A stretch of 64,000 nucleotides of DNA, taken from contig NZ_UCNN01000026.1 of the NCBI RefSeq assembly GCF_900473935.1, forward strand, positions 1 to 64,000. The letters run 5' to 3'. The stretch's first letter is position 1. The number at the start of each line of letters is the position of its first letter. The notes under the pieces are model-generated. The model was given only the letters and a program-made list of their open reading frames with translations. It did no database searches and was not told the DNA's origin. A program made the position numbers and the translations under genes. Source of the stretch: Synechococcus sp. UW105 (GTDB lineage: Bacteria; Cyanobacteriota; Cyanobacteriia; PCC-6307; Cyanobiaceae). This document shows positions 17,914-26,654 of the stretch, piece by piece.

Positions 17914-19542
17914 TTGGAGCTGGCTGACCTTCTGGATCGAGTACCAGCGCTTCGGCGTCTGGATGTGCTTTCCCATGCCTTTGCTCCGCGTCAAAGGGTG
18001 GTGATGGCGGTGGAGGGCGACAGTCTCACCCTCTCGTGGTTGAAGGATGGCAAGCGTCAATGGCGTTGTGAGCGCTTGCCGGCAGATCTCTGTCGTGATG
18101 GCCTGCCGATGCAGCGTCAGGCTTTAGGCGAATTGTGTGCCGATTTGCTCCTGGATAGTGGCCTGTCCACGCCTGGGGTGGATCTGGAGTTACTGCTCCC
18201 TCTTCAGGCCTGTCAGTGGCGTTTGCTCGAGGGTGATGCAGAACTGACGGTGCTGGATGGAGAGGCGTTGCGTCAGCTGCAGCCCAGGCTTGATTGGCCC
18301 TTCAGCCTCGAGGATGCCTATGTGGCGCTGCATGCATCTGTGGGCACGCCAACGATGTGTGTGCTCGTCGGTACCCAGCGCTTGATGCTGCAGGCCTGGG
18401 TCGATGTGGTTGAAGCGGCCGACCTACGTCTGCATCGGGTCGATTGGTTGCTGGCCTCCGCCTGGAGTGGTCTGGTCGACTCCTTTGATCAGGTGCCTGA
18501 CGAACTGATTTGGCTGATCCGCAGCCGTGGTGGATGGAGAGTGCTGTTGCTGCGTCATGGGTTCCCGGAGTTGGACCGCTGGCTTGGCGACGTTGAGCTT
18601 TCGCCAGACTTGGCTAAGGCTGAGGCTCTTCAGGCTGAACTGAAGGCCATGCTTTTGGCCTGGGATCGTGATCATCTCCCCGCCCAAGCTCAGCCGCAGT
18701 GGGAGCGCACTTGGTGGATTACAGCTCTTCCTCAGGACCGGGAACAATGGTTGCCGTGGCTTGGGGCGATGGCGGAAGGACCGGTGCTGGGCTTTCCCCA
18801 GGGAGCGACTGCTGGTCTTGTGTCCACAGAAAACCCGCTGATGACTCTGGCTCTCGAGGGGGGAGACAGGCTGGATTTGTTGGCGGAACGACGGCCGGAG
18901 TTGGGTCTGTCGCCTGCCGCTCCACCCGTTAGAGAAAGCCGAAACTTGCTTCTCGAGGGTGCTGCATGGGGTGGTGGGGTGCTGCTGCTCACCCTGGTTG
19001 GGCTGGGGGTGATGCGTTGGTGGGAGACCTATCAGCGCCAGCAACTGGAAGCCTTGCTGCCTGTGGAGCAGACGGTGTTGGCGACTGAGGCAAAGCTGCG
19101 CCGGCTGAAGCTGCGGACGGCGAGCCTTGAGAAGGACAACAGGCAGATCGCTCAGCAACTTGTGGCGGTGCGTTCCGGTTCAGCCCTTCTGGAGCAGTTG
19201 CGCCGGATCACCCCTCAGGGGGTTCAGCTTCAGGATCTCAGCGTGAATGGTGATGCGATCAGTGTCAGCGGTGTCGTGCAGGCAGGGGGTCGCCCTGGCC
19301 CGTTGGAGCGAATTAATTCCCTGGTGTTGGCCATGGCCGCCTTGCCTGCCTCGAAGGATGAAGGAGTCAAGGTGGTGAAGATCACACGGACTGACAAAGG
19401 GGACGGCTCGGTTGTGAGCTTCAGCCTCACCTGGGGCCTTGATCTCTCGGTTCAGCCAACCTTGGCGGAGTTCGAGGCGCTTGGTGCGAAGGGGATGGCC
19501 GAGCGCTTGCGGCTGCTGCAGTTAAAGGGGGTGGCACTGTGA
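17914..19542 (+). CDS. PilM-PilN fusion-like type IV pilus assembly protein
   Basis: A 542-aa inner-membrane protein. Residues 1-330 resemble a degenerate actin-like PilM domain (VVMAVEGDSLTLSWLKDG start, LRLHRVDWLLASAW). A single membrane helix lies near 350-372, followed by a PilN-like periplasmic part: a coiled coil (about 375-425) and a small alpha/beta domain (LLEQLRRITPQGVQLQDLSVNG). PilM and PilN are normally separate and interact through the PilN N-terminus, so a fusion would fix that contact. A TGA four codons upstream makes the TTG at 17914 the first possible start; ATG at residue 31 is an alternative. It overlaps the next gene by four bases. Confidence 0.75.
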   Translation: MELADLLDRVPALRRLDVLSHAFAPRQRVVMAVEGDSLTLSWLKDGKRQWRCERLPADLCRDGLPMQRQALGELCADLLLDSGLSTPGVDLELLLPLQACQWRLLEGDAELTVLDGEALRQLQPRLDWPFSLEDAYVALHASVGTPTMCVLVGTQRLMLQAWVDVVEAADLRLHRVDWLLASAWSGLVDSFDQVPDELIWLIRSRGGWRVLLLRHGFPELDRWLGDVELSPDLAKAEALQAELKAMLLAWDRDHLPAQAQPQWERTWWITALPQDREQWLPWLGAMAEGPVLGFPQGATAGLVSTENPLMTLALEGGDRLDLLAERRPELGLSPAAPPVRESRNLLLEGAAWGGGVLLLTLVGLGVMRWWETYQRQQLEALLPVEQTVLATEAKLRRLKLRTASLEKDNRQIAQQLVAVRSGSALLEQLRRITPQGVQLQDLSVNGDAISVSGVVQAGGRPGPLERINSLVLAMAALPASKDEGVKVVKITRTDKGDGSVVSFSLTWGLDLSVQPTLAEFEALGAKGMAERLRLLQLKGVAL

Positions 19543-20279
19543 CCAACCTCAACCCCGAACTGCCAGCTTGGCAGCGGCGTTTCACCCGCGAGCGCGTGCT
19601 GGTGGGATCCCCGCTATTGGGTGTGCTGGTGGTGATCCTTGTATTGGTGGGCGTTGACGGCTGGCCTCGCTTTGGACGCCTGCAGCAGCAGCAGCAGCGA
19701 CTTGAGGAGCTGCGCCAGAAGCAGGGAGCCTTACCTGGCTTGCAGCGGCAACTTGTGCATGCACAGATCCGGGCCCGGGAGGAGGAGGAGCAACAGGCCC
19801 TACTGGTGGATCTGATTGCCGGCCGGGAACGGATTCAGACCTTCTTGGCCCAGCTCAGCCGGCAGGCGTCTTCCACAGGAGTGGTGATCGAGCTGTATGA
19901 ACCGGAGGCTTCAGCCCTGCCGCCGGATGCCGGGCCGCCCGGTTCTCCCAATCGCTCTAGTGGCTCGCAAGCAGAGGAGCAGGGCAAGGATCCACTGATG
20001 AACCTCGGCTACAGCAAAACGAGTGTGTTGTTCCAGGCCAAGGGTTCGTACGCAGCATTGCAGGCGTTTCTTCGCAGGATGGAAAACCTCCAGTTGCTCG
20101 TTCAGCCCAGTGACCTCGCCCTCCAGGCCCTGGATGATCAAGCCAATGCCCAGGAGCCGGGTGTGGTGGTTCGCCCTCTCACCCAATTGAAGTTGCGCTT
20201 GAGTTTCTTTGATAAAACAGTTGGGGAGGCCAACCCCTCTGCTTCAGGTGCGGGCCGCTCAGAGGCCTGGCGTTCCTAA
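19539..20279 (+). CDS. PilO-like type IV pilus assembly protein
   Basis: A 246-aa single-pass inner-membrane protein: a short basic head, a membrane helix (about 22-42, LLGVLVVILVLVGVDGW), a Gln/Glu-rich coiled coil (about 45-95) and a periplasmic domain that includes the PilO-like strand-helix segment YAALQAFLRRMENLQLLVQPSDL. PilO pairs with PilN and links the inner-membrane platform to the secretin. The GTG start (GTGA) overlaps the upstream gene. A Gly/Pro/Ser-rich insert lies at about 125-150. Assignment rests on architecture and position between the PilN part and the secretin. Confidence 0.8.
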   Translation: MTNLNPELPAWQRRFTRERVLVGSPLLGVLVVILVLVGVDGWPRFGRLQQQQQRLEELRQKQGALPGLQRQLVHAQIRAREEEEQQALLVDLIAGRERIQTFLAQLSRQASSTGVVIELYEPEASALPPDAGPPGSPNRSSGSQAEEQGKDPLMNLGYSKTSVLFQAKGSYAALQAFLRRMENLQLLVQPSDLALQALDDQANAQEPGVVVRPLTQLKLRLSFFDKTVGEANPSASGAGRSEAWRS

Positions 20280-20366
20280 TCCTTTGACATTTCGGTCGCA
20301 CCCCGCTGGCTGAGGTCGGATGCGATCGATACCATCCGCCCATCACGTGATGTTGGTGGCCGGCCC

Positions 20367-22610
20367 ATGACTTCTTCCCGGCGACTGACGCCTCTTGTGC
20401 TGGCGTTAGCCCTGGGGGGGGCGTGCCTGGATGGGGTGGCCCTTGCCTGGAACGGCAGTGGCCAGGCCCTTGCACAGAGTCAGCACCAAGGGAGCATGCA
20501 GCTCACGTTGCGGCGTCAACCCAATGCGCTGGAAGTGGTTCTGGAGGGAGTGGGATCGAAGCCACTGTTGCAACAGCGTCTGAATGACGGTGTTTGGGAG
20601 GGGCGACTGCAGACCCAGGGCACGCCAGGGCTTCGGCGTGGCCCTCAGACCCTGAGCTTGCCCTCGCTGGGGATTGAGGCCGTGTCGCTCAGCGGTGGTG
20701 GCGACACCTATCGGGTGACAGTGCGGCAGGCCACTGGTCAGAGTCTGAAGGATCCCGTGGTGAGCGCTGATGGCCGCAATTTGATCCTGACCTTTGACGG
20801 CTTGGGAACGCCCCAGTTGCAGACCGGACGCCTGGATCTCAACACGCCAGGACGGGTCTCCCAGCAGCGTTATGCCCCCCCCTTGCGTCCTCGGGCGATC
20901 GCCCCGCCGCTAGGGGACATGGCCGTCGGCACCATGGTGCTGCAGAACCGCAGCTACGTGAATGTGAGTGGGCCGTCTGTGACGCTCACGCTTAAAGATG
21001 CTCCTGCGAAGGATGCTCTGATGGCCCTGGCTCGCCTAGGCGGTTATGGCTTCGTGTTTGTGGATGATCCTGGTGGGGCGGATGCCGGAGCCACAGACGC
21101 TTCCGCTGCGGACTCGGGGGCGGATGCCCAGGCCAAGACTGGTCGGCCCGTTTCGATCGCCTTTCAGAACGAGTCTTATTCCAGGGCGCTGAACGGAGTG
21201 CTCTTGGCTTCTGGTCTGCAAGGCAAGCTTGACGACCGTACTTTGCTGATTGGACCGACAGTCGCCGCCAAGACGTTTGGCCCTCAGATGTCGAAAGTGA
21301 TCAGATTGAACCAAGTCAGTGCGCGAGCAGCGGCTGAGTATTTGGGGAATCTTGGAGCCACCGTGAATTTCACCAATACGGTGACAGTGACCTCAGGAGA
21401 ACCTGCTTCTCAAGGCACCGCTGATATCAGTAATGCAACGTCTCAAGAGAAATCGACCATTACGCAGACCGAGAGCTATGGCGCCTCAACAGGTCCATTA
21501 AGAGGGCTTGTGGTGACGACAGATTCCAGGCTTCAGACGGTGACACTCGTGAGTGATTCCAAGCTCGTGAAAATTGCCGAGGGCTACCTAAGGCAGATTG
21601 ATTTGCGCCAGCGTCAGGTTGCACTTTCGGTTCGAATTCTTGATGTCACTCTTGATAATGATGCTGCTATCAGCAATAGCTTTGCCTTCCGCTACGGCAA
21701 TAATTTTATCGTGAGTGATCGTGGTGAGCTTGTTGGTGCATTTGGCAATCTTCTGCCCCCTAATGACAATAATTTTAATGCTATTGCTGGAGATGCGCAG
21801 AGTGGAAAGCGCCAACGGATCACGTCAACTGGGGCGGATGCACAAGTGGCGCAGGAAATTCTTGAGCCCCTGGATCCAGCTCGAGTTAATCCCGGCACGA
21901 TCTACCCAAAGGACAACTTTTTTGACTTGATTAAGGCGCTGATTATGTCCAATAGTGCGAAGACATTGGCTTCACCCACCCTCATCCTTAGTGAGACCCC
22001 TCGCGAGATTGCTGGTGGTGCGGAGGTCTCCTCCTCTGGTGGTGACTCGGCCTTGAATAACGCCACGATTGGTCGTCCTAGGGCGAATGAATCCTTTGTG
22101 ACAGTGGGTACTCGGGAAATCGTGAGCTATGCCGTTCAGGCTGGGCAGAATGGTGCCCCTAATACGTGCCAGCCAGAGTTTGGAACTGCAGGTCTTGCAT
22201 TTGGCGCGAGGGTTTCCAAGATTGATGATAATGGTTTTATTTCTTTTGCTCTTTCGCCGGCCATTTCTGCTGTCACTCGCACCACGGACGTGCCCAATTG
22301 TGGCCCCATTAGTATTCTCAGCTCCCGCCGCTTGGATACAGGTAGCTTGCGTGTTCGTGATGGTCAGACGCTGATTCTTACGGGTGTAATTTCCGATAGC
22401 GATATCCAGCAGGTGAGAAAGTGGCCGATTCTCGGCGATCTGCCTTTAATTGGTCAATTCTTTCGGCAATCCAATGGCTCGCGTCGTAAGAATGAATTGG
22501 TCATCCTGGTGACGCCGCGCATCATTGATGATCAGCATGGCGGTACCTATGGCTATGGATATCAGCCCTCGATCCCTGCCGCACGGCAGTTGACAGGTTC
22601 CAGCTACTGA
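20367..22610 (+). CDS. pilQ: Type IV pilus secretin PilQ
   Basis: A 747-aa outer-membrane channel subunit through which the pilus is extruded, also used in natural transformation. Order: signal peptide (1-27, VLALALGGACLDGVALA), an AMIN-like beta domain (about 45-140), an STN/N0 domain (VTLTLKDAPAKDALMALARLGGYGFVF, given in shorter pieces as ALMALARLGGYGF near 215), N1-type domains, and the secretin core with the signature VRKWPILGDLPLIGQFF and the strand ELVILVTPRII. It ends 16 bases from a convergent gene. Bases about 21590-22500 are visibly richer in A and T than the rest, with codons such as AAT and ATT dominating, which suggests different history or selection. Confidence 0.93.
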   Translation: MTSSRRLTPLVLALALGGACLDGVALAWNGSGQALAQSQHQGSMQLTLRRQPNALEVVLEGVGSKPLLQQRLNDGVWEGRLQTQGTPGLRRGPQTLSLPSLGIEAVSLSGGGDTYRVTVRQATGQSLKDPVVSADGRNLILTFDGLGTPQLQTGRLDLNTPGRVSQQRYAPPLRPRAIAPPLGDMAVGTMVLQNRSYVNVSGPSVTLTLKDAPAKDALMALARLGGYGFVFVDDPGGADAGATDASAADSGADAQAKTGRPVSIAFQNESYSRALNGVLLASGLQGKLDDRTLLIGPTVAAKTFGPQMSKVIRLNQVSARAAAEYLGNLGATVNFTNTVTVTSGEPASQGTADISNATSQEKSTITQTESYGASTGPLRGLVVTTDSRLQTVTLVSDSKLVKIAEGYLRQIDLRQRQVALSVRILDVTLDNDAAISNSFAFRYGNNFIVSDRGELVGAFGNLLPPNDNNFNAIAGDAQSGKRQRITSTGADAQVAQEILEPLDPARVNPGTIYPKDNFFDLIKALIMSNSAKTLASPTLILSETPREIAGGAEVSSSGGDSALNNATIGRPRANESFVTVGTREIVSYAVQAGQNGAPNTCQPEFGTAGLAFGARVSKIDDNGFISFALSPAISAVTRTTDVPNCGPISILSSRRLDTGSLRVRDGQTLILTGVISDSDIQQVRKWPILGDLPLIGQFFRQSNGSRRKNELVILVTPRIIDDQHGGTYGYGYQPSIPAARQLTGSSY

Positions 22611-22626
22611 GCTCCCAGCTCGCTAT

Positions 22627-23478
22627 TCAGAAGCCCACTCCCATGGGGGCTAGCACCTTCACCGCCAGTGGCGCCAGAGCCTGCGTCACAGACGCCACTC
22701 CGCTGAGAATTTGCCCGCCCCAACCATTGCTGTGAGGCTTGCCAACGGTCTCCGTCCGTCGTTTCTGAACGCTGGTGGCGGCCTGCTGAAGTTGCGCTAC
22801 GACCTCGACATTGCCGCGCTGTTTATAGAGGACGGCCGCGTAACGGAAATCTGCAGCGGCGAACGCGTCCTTCGCCTGTTCCGTACGGCAGATTCCTCGA
22901 GCCACCCAGCTCAAGGGCTCGTGCGGGTGGCGTCGGATTGCATCGCTGAACAACTGTTCCGCCTCGGACCAGCGGCCGGCCTGAAAAGCCTCGACTCCAG
23001 CGTTATGTAAGGCCGCATGGCTGCGTGTGCCGTGAGTAATGCCGCTGGCGCCTTGCCAGTGCGCCTCCTCGAGGGCGTTCGGGCTGAGCTGGGCGCCGCT
23101 CAGATCGGCTTCACGTAGGTCTGCTCCATACAGGTTGCTGCCCCTGAGATCGGCCCCCCGAAGCGAGGCGCCACGCAGACTGCTGAAGTTGAGATCGGCG
23201 CCGCTGAGGTTCGCTCCATCAAGACGAGCTTGCCCCAGATTGGTGCGCATCAGTTGTGCGCCTCGAAGGTCGGCATCGCGGAGGTCGGCATGGACTAGAT
23301 CCGCGTCAGCCAAGTTGCATTTCGGGCAGTGTTTGTTCTGCAGCAGCGACAGAACCGCATCGTTGGCATGAGCCGGCCGGGGTTGTGATGACGATGCAAT
23401 CAACATCGCAACCAGGATCCAGCGATGTCCCAGGGCGGCCATGACACTGCGTAGCTGTGGGTTGGTTGTATCGGTCAT
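22627..23478 (-). CDS. Exported pentapeptide-repeat and TPR protein
   Basis: A 283-aa protein with a signal peptide (about 18-38, ending PAHA-ND). A CPKC pair sits at 51-54, and a right-handed pentapeptide-repeat run of about 15 units follows (about 56-133, A(D/N)Lxx pattern such as GADLR and GANLS). A linker leads to two or three TPR-like helix pairs (about 153-225, NAGVEAFQAGRWSEAEQLF), then a Gly/Ala-rich tail. It is expected to sit in the periplasm or thylakoid lumen as a binding scaffold. The function is unknown. The CPxC directly ahead of the repeats could bind metal or form a disulfide cap. It is convergent with pilQ. Confidence 0.85.
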   Translation of the reverse strand: MTDTTNPQLRSVMAALGHRWILVAMLIASSSQPRPAHANDAVLSLLQNKHCPKCNLADADLVHADLRDADLRGAQLMRTNLGQARLDGANLSGADLNFSSLRGASLRGADLRGSNLYGADLREADLSGAQLSPNALEEAHWQGASGITHGTRSHAALHNAGVEAFQAGRWSEAEQLFSDAIRRHPHEPLSWVARGICRTEQAKDAFAAADFRYAAVLYKQRGNVEVVAQLQQAATSVQKRRTETVGKPHSNGWGGQILSGVASVTQALAPLAVKVLAPMGVGF

Positions 23479-23568
23479 TGATCGTCCCGTCGAGGCGTTG
23501 TCGGTCTGACCTGTTGCGGGGGGGATGGGGCTGGAACGGCAGGATGCTCTGATCTGGAGTCAGCTCCC

Positions 23569-24678
23569 TTGACCAGCCAGGGTCCCGCCCATGGCGGCAA
23601 TCTCAGCGATGAAGCGCGGAGGCTGGGATGCGACCCGCGCCGGCTCCTAGATGTGAGTGCGTCGCTGGTGCCGTTTCGGCCGCCTTCAGTGATGCGTCGG
23701 GCCTTGGCCGCGGCGATCGATGGCAGTGCTCTGCGTGATTATCCCGATCGAGGCCAAGCAGACTTGCGAGAGGCGATTGCGCAGCACCATGGCGTTGATG
23801 CTGCGTCTGTGTTGCCCGGCAATGGGGCTGCTGAATTGTTTACCTGGGCCGCTCGTGATGCGGCTGCTGTGGGCGTCAGCCTTCTCCCCACTCCAGGATT
23901 TTCGGATTACGTCCGCTCACTGAAATGTTGGGATGGCGCTCTGTTGCCCTTGCCATTGCCGTTGTCCTGGGGTGATGTGTGGCCTCAGTCCTTCCCGGAG
24001 ACCGCACTCTCAGGACATGGCTCTGATTGTTTGTGGATTACCAATCCTCATAACCCCACCGGTCAGCTCTGGGATCTGAAATCGTTAACGCGTTTGTTGC
24101 CTCGCTATGCCCTCGTGATTTGTGACGAGGCATTCCTGCCCTTAGTTCCTGGAGGGGAGGCTCAGTCCATGATTCCACTGCTGCAGGACTATCCAAATTT
24201 GGTGGTCATTCGCAGCCTCACCAAGCTGTTTGCTGTTGCCGGTTTGCGTTTGGGCTATGCAGTGGCGTCTTCGCAGCGTCTGCAGCGTTGGGCAGCCTGG
24301 CGAGATCCATGGGCTGTGAATGGACTGGCTCTGGCTGCAGGAGTGGCGGTGATGCGTGATCGATCGGGCCTTCAGCGCTGGACGCAGAGGGTCCACGATT
24401 GGGTTCATCATGAGCTGCCTTGGCTTCGTGCTCAGCTTGATGACCTGCCTGGGCTGAAGTCGTATCCCAGCAGTGCGAATTATCTGCTTGTGGAAGCCAA
24501 GCATTCACTCATGGCCATGCGCGAAGGGGTCGCGCGGCGTGGAGTGTTGCTGCGTGACTGCCGTTCTTTCGAAGGCCTGGGAGAGTGTTGGCTTCGGATT
24601 GGTCTGCAGACTCGCGCCAACAACCGCCGCATCATCCATGCGTTACGCCAGGAGCTGGATCATCAGCCCTTGGTTTGA
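23569..24678 (+). CDS. PLP-dependent aminotransferase, CobC/CobD-like (HisC fold)
   Basis: A 369-aa fold-type I PLP enzyme. The N-terminal HGGNLSDEARRLG is typical of threonine-phosphate decarboxylases that make the aminopropanol arm of cobalamin. The NPHNPTGQ loop (159-166), the ICDEAF aspartate (about D186) and the PLP lysine in RSLTKLFAVAGLRLGY (K219) are all present. Histidinol-phosphate aminotransferase is the alternative, but a clearer hisC lies at 53 kb, so a cobalamin role is favoured. The start is a TTG at 23569 (MTSQGPAHGG); no ATG lies nearby in frame. It ends 14 bases from the convergent murG. Confidence 0.8.
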   Translation: MTSQGPAHGGNLSDEARRLGCDPRRLLDVSASLVPFRPPSVMRRALAAAIDGSALRDYPDRGQADLREAIAQHHGVDAASVLPGNGAAELFTWAARDAAAVGVSLLPTPGFSDYVRSLKCWDGALLPLPLPLSWGDVWPQSFPETALSGHGSDCLWITNPHNPTGQLWDLKSLTRLLPRYALVICDEAFLPLVPGGEAQSMIPLLQDYPNLVVIRSLTKLFAVAGLRLGYAVASSQRLQRWAAWRDPWAVNGLALAAGVAVMRDRSGLQRWTQRVHDWVHHELPWLRAQLDDLPGLKSYPSSANYLLVEAKHSLMAMREGVARRGVLLRDCRSFEGLGECWLRIGLQTRANNRRIIHALRQELDHQPLV

Positions 24679-24692
24679 TCGGCGCCACGAGC

Positions 24693-25772
24693 TCAATTGC
24701 CGACTAGCTCATGCAACAGCCGCACTAGTTGGTGTTCGGCATCGCGCACGGCGAGTTGTTCCATGCCTGCTGCCATCGTGATCAACGGATCAGCATCTGG
24801 ATCACAACTGCGCAGACGTGGTCCCAGGAGACGCCAGAGGGTGTTTCGCAGCGTGTGGTGTTCAGGCTCGTGTTGGTGCACGATCACGGCGGCGCCCAAG
24901 GCGGCGGCACAGGCTGCATTGGCATCCTGGTGTTGATCGGCAGCCTGGGGGAACGGCACCAGAATGCTGGCTGTGCTGGTGATGGCGAGTTCGCTCAGGC
25001 TGCCGGCTCCAGCTCGGCTGATGGCCAGATCGGCATGTTGCAGCAGCCCTGGAATCTCATCGCTGAAGGGTTGTTCCGCCAGTTGAGGGTGCTTCAGGCT
25101 GCCTGCTTCGGGATCGTTACTGCCACTGAGGTGCACCACCCGGCAGCCGGCTTCGAGCAGATCGGGTAGGACGGCACGCACCATTCGATTCAGGCCGACG
25201 GCGCCTTGGCTACCGCCCATCACCAGCACGAGCGGCCCTGTGCCGGCCGGCACCCAGTTCGGTAGGGGTTGGGGCGTGAGAAAGCTTTCGCGCACCGGCG
25301 TACCGGTGACGACGGCTTTGCAGCCGGGAATGCGTTCCACCGCTGCTGGTAGACCAACCGCCACCTTGGTGCAAAAACGGCCTAATAGGCGGGTCACCCG
25401 ACCCGGAATGGCGTTCGATTCATGCAGCACCACAGGGATGCGGCTCCAGCGGGCCGCCAAAATGGCTGGTGCAGCGATGTAGCCGCCGGTGGTGAAGACC
25501 ACCTGCGTGTGCTCCTGCTTGATGAGGCGCCGCACGTCCTTGCTGGCGACGATCAGTTGAATCAGCTGAAGCAGTTTGCGCAGCCCCCGCCCCTGCAATC
25601 CTCCCGCTTTCACCGTGATCAGTCTGAAGCGGTCGGGAACCAGTGAGGTTTCCAAGCGATCGGGTACTCCTAGCCATCGGCTGCTCCAGGAGGTGGGCAG
25701 CGCCTCGGCAACAGCGAGCGCAGGAAAAAGATGCCCGCCGGTACCGCTGGCGGCGATCAGAAGCCGTGACAT
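24693..25772 (-). CDS. murG: UDP-GlcNAc:undecaprenyl-pyrophosphoryl-MurNAc-pentapeptide GlcNAc transferase
   Basis: Peripheral membrane glycosyltransferase that converts lipid I to lipid II in peptidoglycan synthesis. The 359-aa protein has the N-terminal glycine loop [17 protein letters not shown], the second glycine-rich stretch [14 protein letters not shown] at the domain junction, [14 protein letters not shown], and the C-terminal donor-binding [10 protein letters not shown] with [15 protein letters not shown] chose the ATG at 25772 ([10 protein letters not shown]), which puts the glycine loop at its usual position; another ATG lies four codons upstream. Confidence 0.96.
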   Translation of the reverse strand: MSRLLIAASGTGGHLFPALAVAEALPTSWSSRWLGVPDRLETSLVPDRFRLITVKAGGLQGRGLRKLLQLIQLIVASKDVRRLIKQEHTQVVFTTGGYIAAPAILAARWSRIPVVLHESNAIPGRVTRLLGRFCTKVAVGLPAAVERIPGCKAVVTGTPVRESFLTPQPLPNWVPAGTGPLVLVMGGSQGAVGLNRMVRAVLPDLLEAGCRVVHLSGSNDPEAGSLKHPQLAEQPFSDEIPGLLQHADLAISRAGAGSLSELAITSTASILVPFPQAADQHQDANAACAAALGAAVIVHQHEPEHHTLRNTLWRLLGPRLRSCDPDADPLITMAAGMEQLAVRDAEHQLVRLLHELVGN

Positions 25773-25811
25773 GGCAGCGGGCATGGCGCGAACAGGCGCC
25801 CTAACTTAAGG

Positions 25812-26612
25812 GTGATGCTCGCAACTGTTGACGTGCTGCAACCTCTTTCGCGGATCGGCAGCATTGTGGGCCGCTCCTCTCTGGGATCCCTGATGCTGGG
25901 CACGCTCCTCTCGGTTGCGGTGTCTCCTCTGGCTTGGGCTCCTGTTGGTGCCTCAACAGAGGGGCAGGAGCTTGTGGGCAGATTGGAGCAGGCTCTTAAT
26001 GCTCCGGATCAGGCTGGTTTGGACGACCTGATTGTTCCGCAGCAACGAGATCAGCTGTTGCTGCGCTTGCGCCGTTTTGCTCAGCGCTTCCCCAACGCCC
26101 GCTGGCGCCTTTCCGTCGGTTCTCCTTTGGCGGATGGACGGCTGCCGGTCGGTGTGGCCATCACCGGGACCACTGAAAAAGATGATCTTCTGTTTTCCTT
26201 GGATGCCCGCCAGCAACTCACTCTCATCACGGAAGGAGGCTTGATCAGCGGCCAGGAGTTGCGCCAGGATCAATCCGTGCTGGCGAGTTCCCGAGAGCCG
26301 ATCGCGGTGACGTTGTTGATTCCTGATGCGGTGCTGACGGGAAGCCGTTACGACGTGGATGTGGTTCTGGATGAACCGCTTGGAGATGCCCTTCTCGCCG
26401 GCGGATTGACCGGTCTCACACCTCTTCAGGTTCGCGAGCAGCGCAGTCCAGACATCCAGCTTGAGCCGCTTGGCGGCGGTGGATTGTTTAAGTCGGTTCA
26501 GGCGCCTTTTCAGGCTGGTGTTCAGACCTGGGCCGCCATGTTGGTTCATCCCGACGGTGTGATCACTGTCACCAAGCAGGTGCGGGTTGTGAACGAACAA
26601 AGTGAGTTGTGA
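25812..26612 (+). CDS. Exported protein of unknown function
   Basis: A 266-aa protein with a hydrophobic segment at about 25-48 (LMLGTLLSVAVSPLAWAPVGAS), which is probably a signal peptide. The mature part opens with helices (QELVGRLEQALNAPDQAGLDDLI), then a mostly beta region of about 170 residues without recognised motifs, ending in a strand pair (VHPDGVITVTKQVRVV). It looks like a cyanobacterium-restricted periplasmic or lipid-interface protein. Starts at GTG 25812 or ATG 25815. It is divergent from murG with a gap of about 40 bases, so both promoters must overlap there. Confidence 0.75.
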   Translation: MMLATVDVLQPLSRIGSIVGRSSLGSLMLGTLLSVAVSPLAWAPVGASTEGQELVGRLEQALNAPDQAGLDDLIVPQQRDQLLLRLRRFAQRFPNARWRLSVGSPLADGRLPVGVAITGTTEKDDLLFSLDARQQLTLITEGGLISGQELRQDQSVLASSREPIAVTLLIPDAVLTGSRYDVDVVLDEPLGDALLAGGLTGLTPLQVREQRSPDIQLEPLGGGGLFKSVQAPFQAGVQTWAAMLVHPDGVITVTKQVRVVNEQSEL

Positions 26613-26654
26613 GCGCAGGCGACTCTGCGTTCTGGATCGGCATCGCTTGATGCG

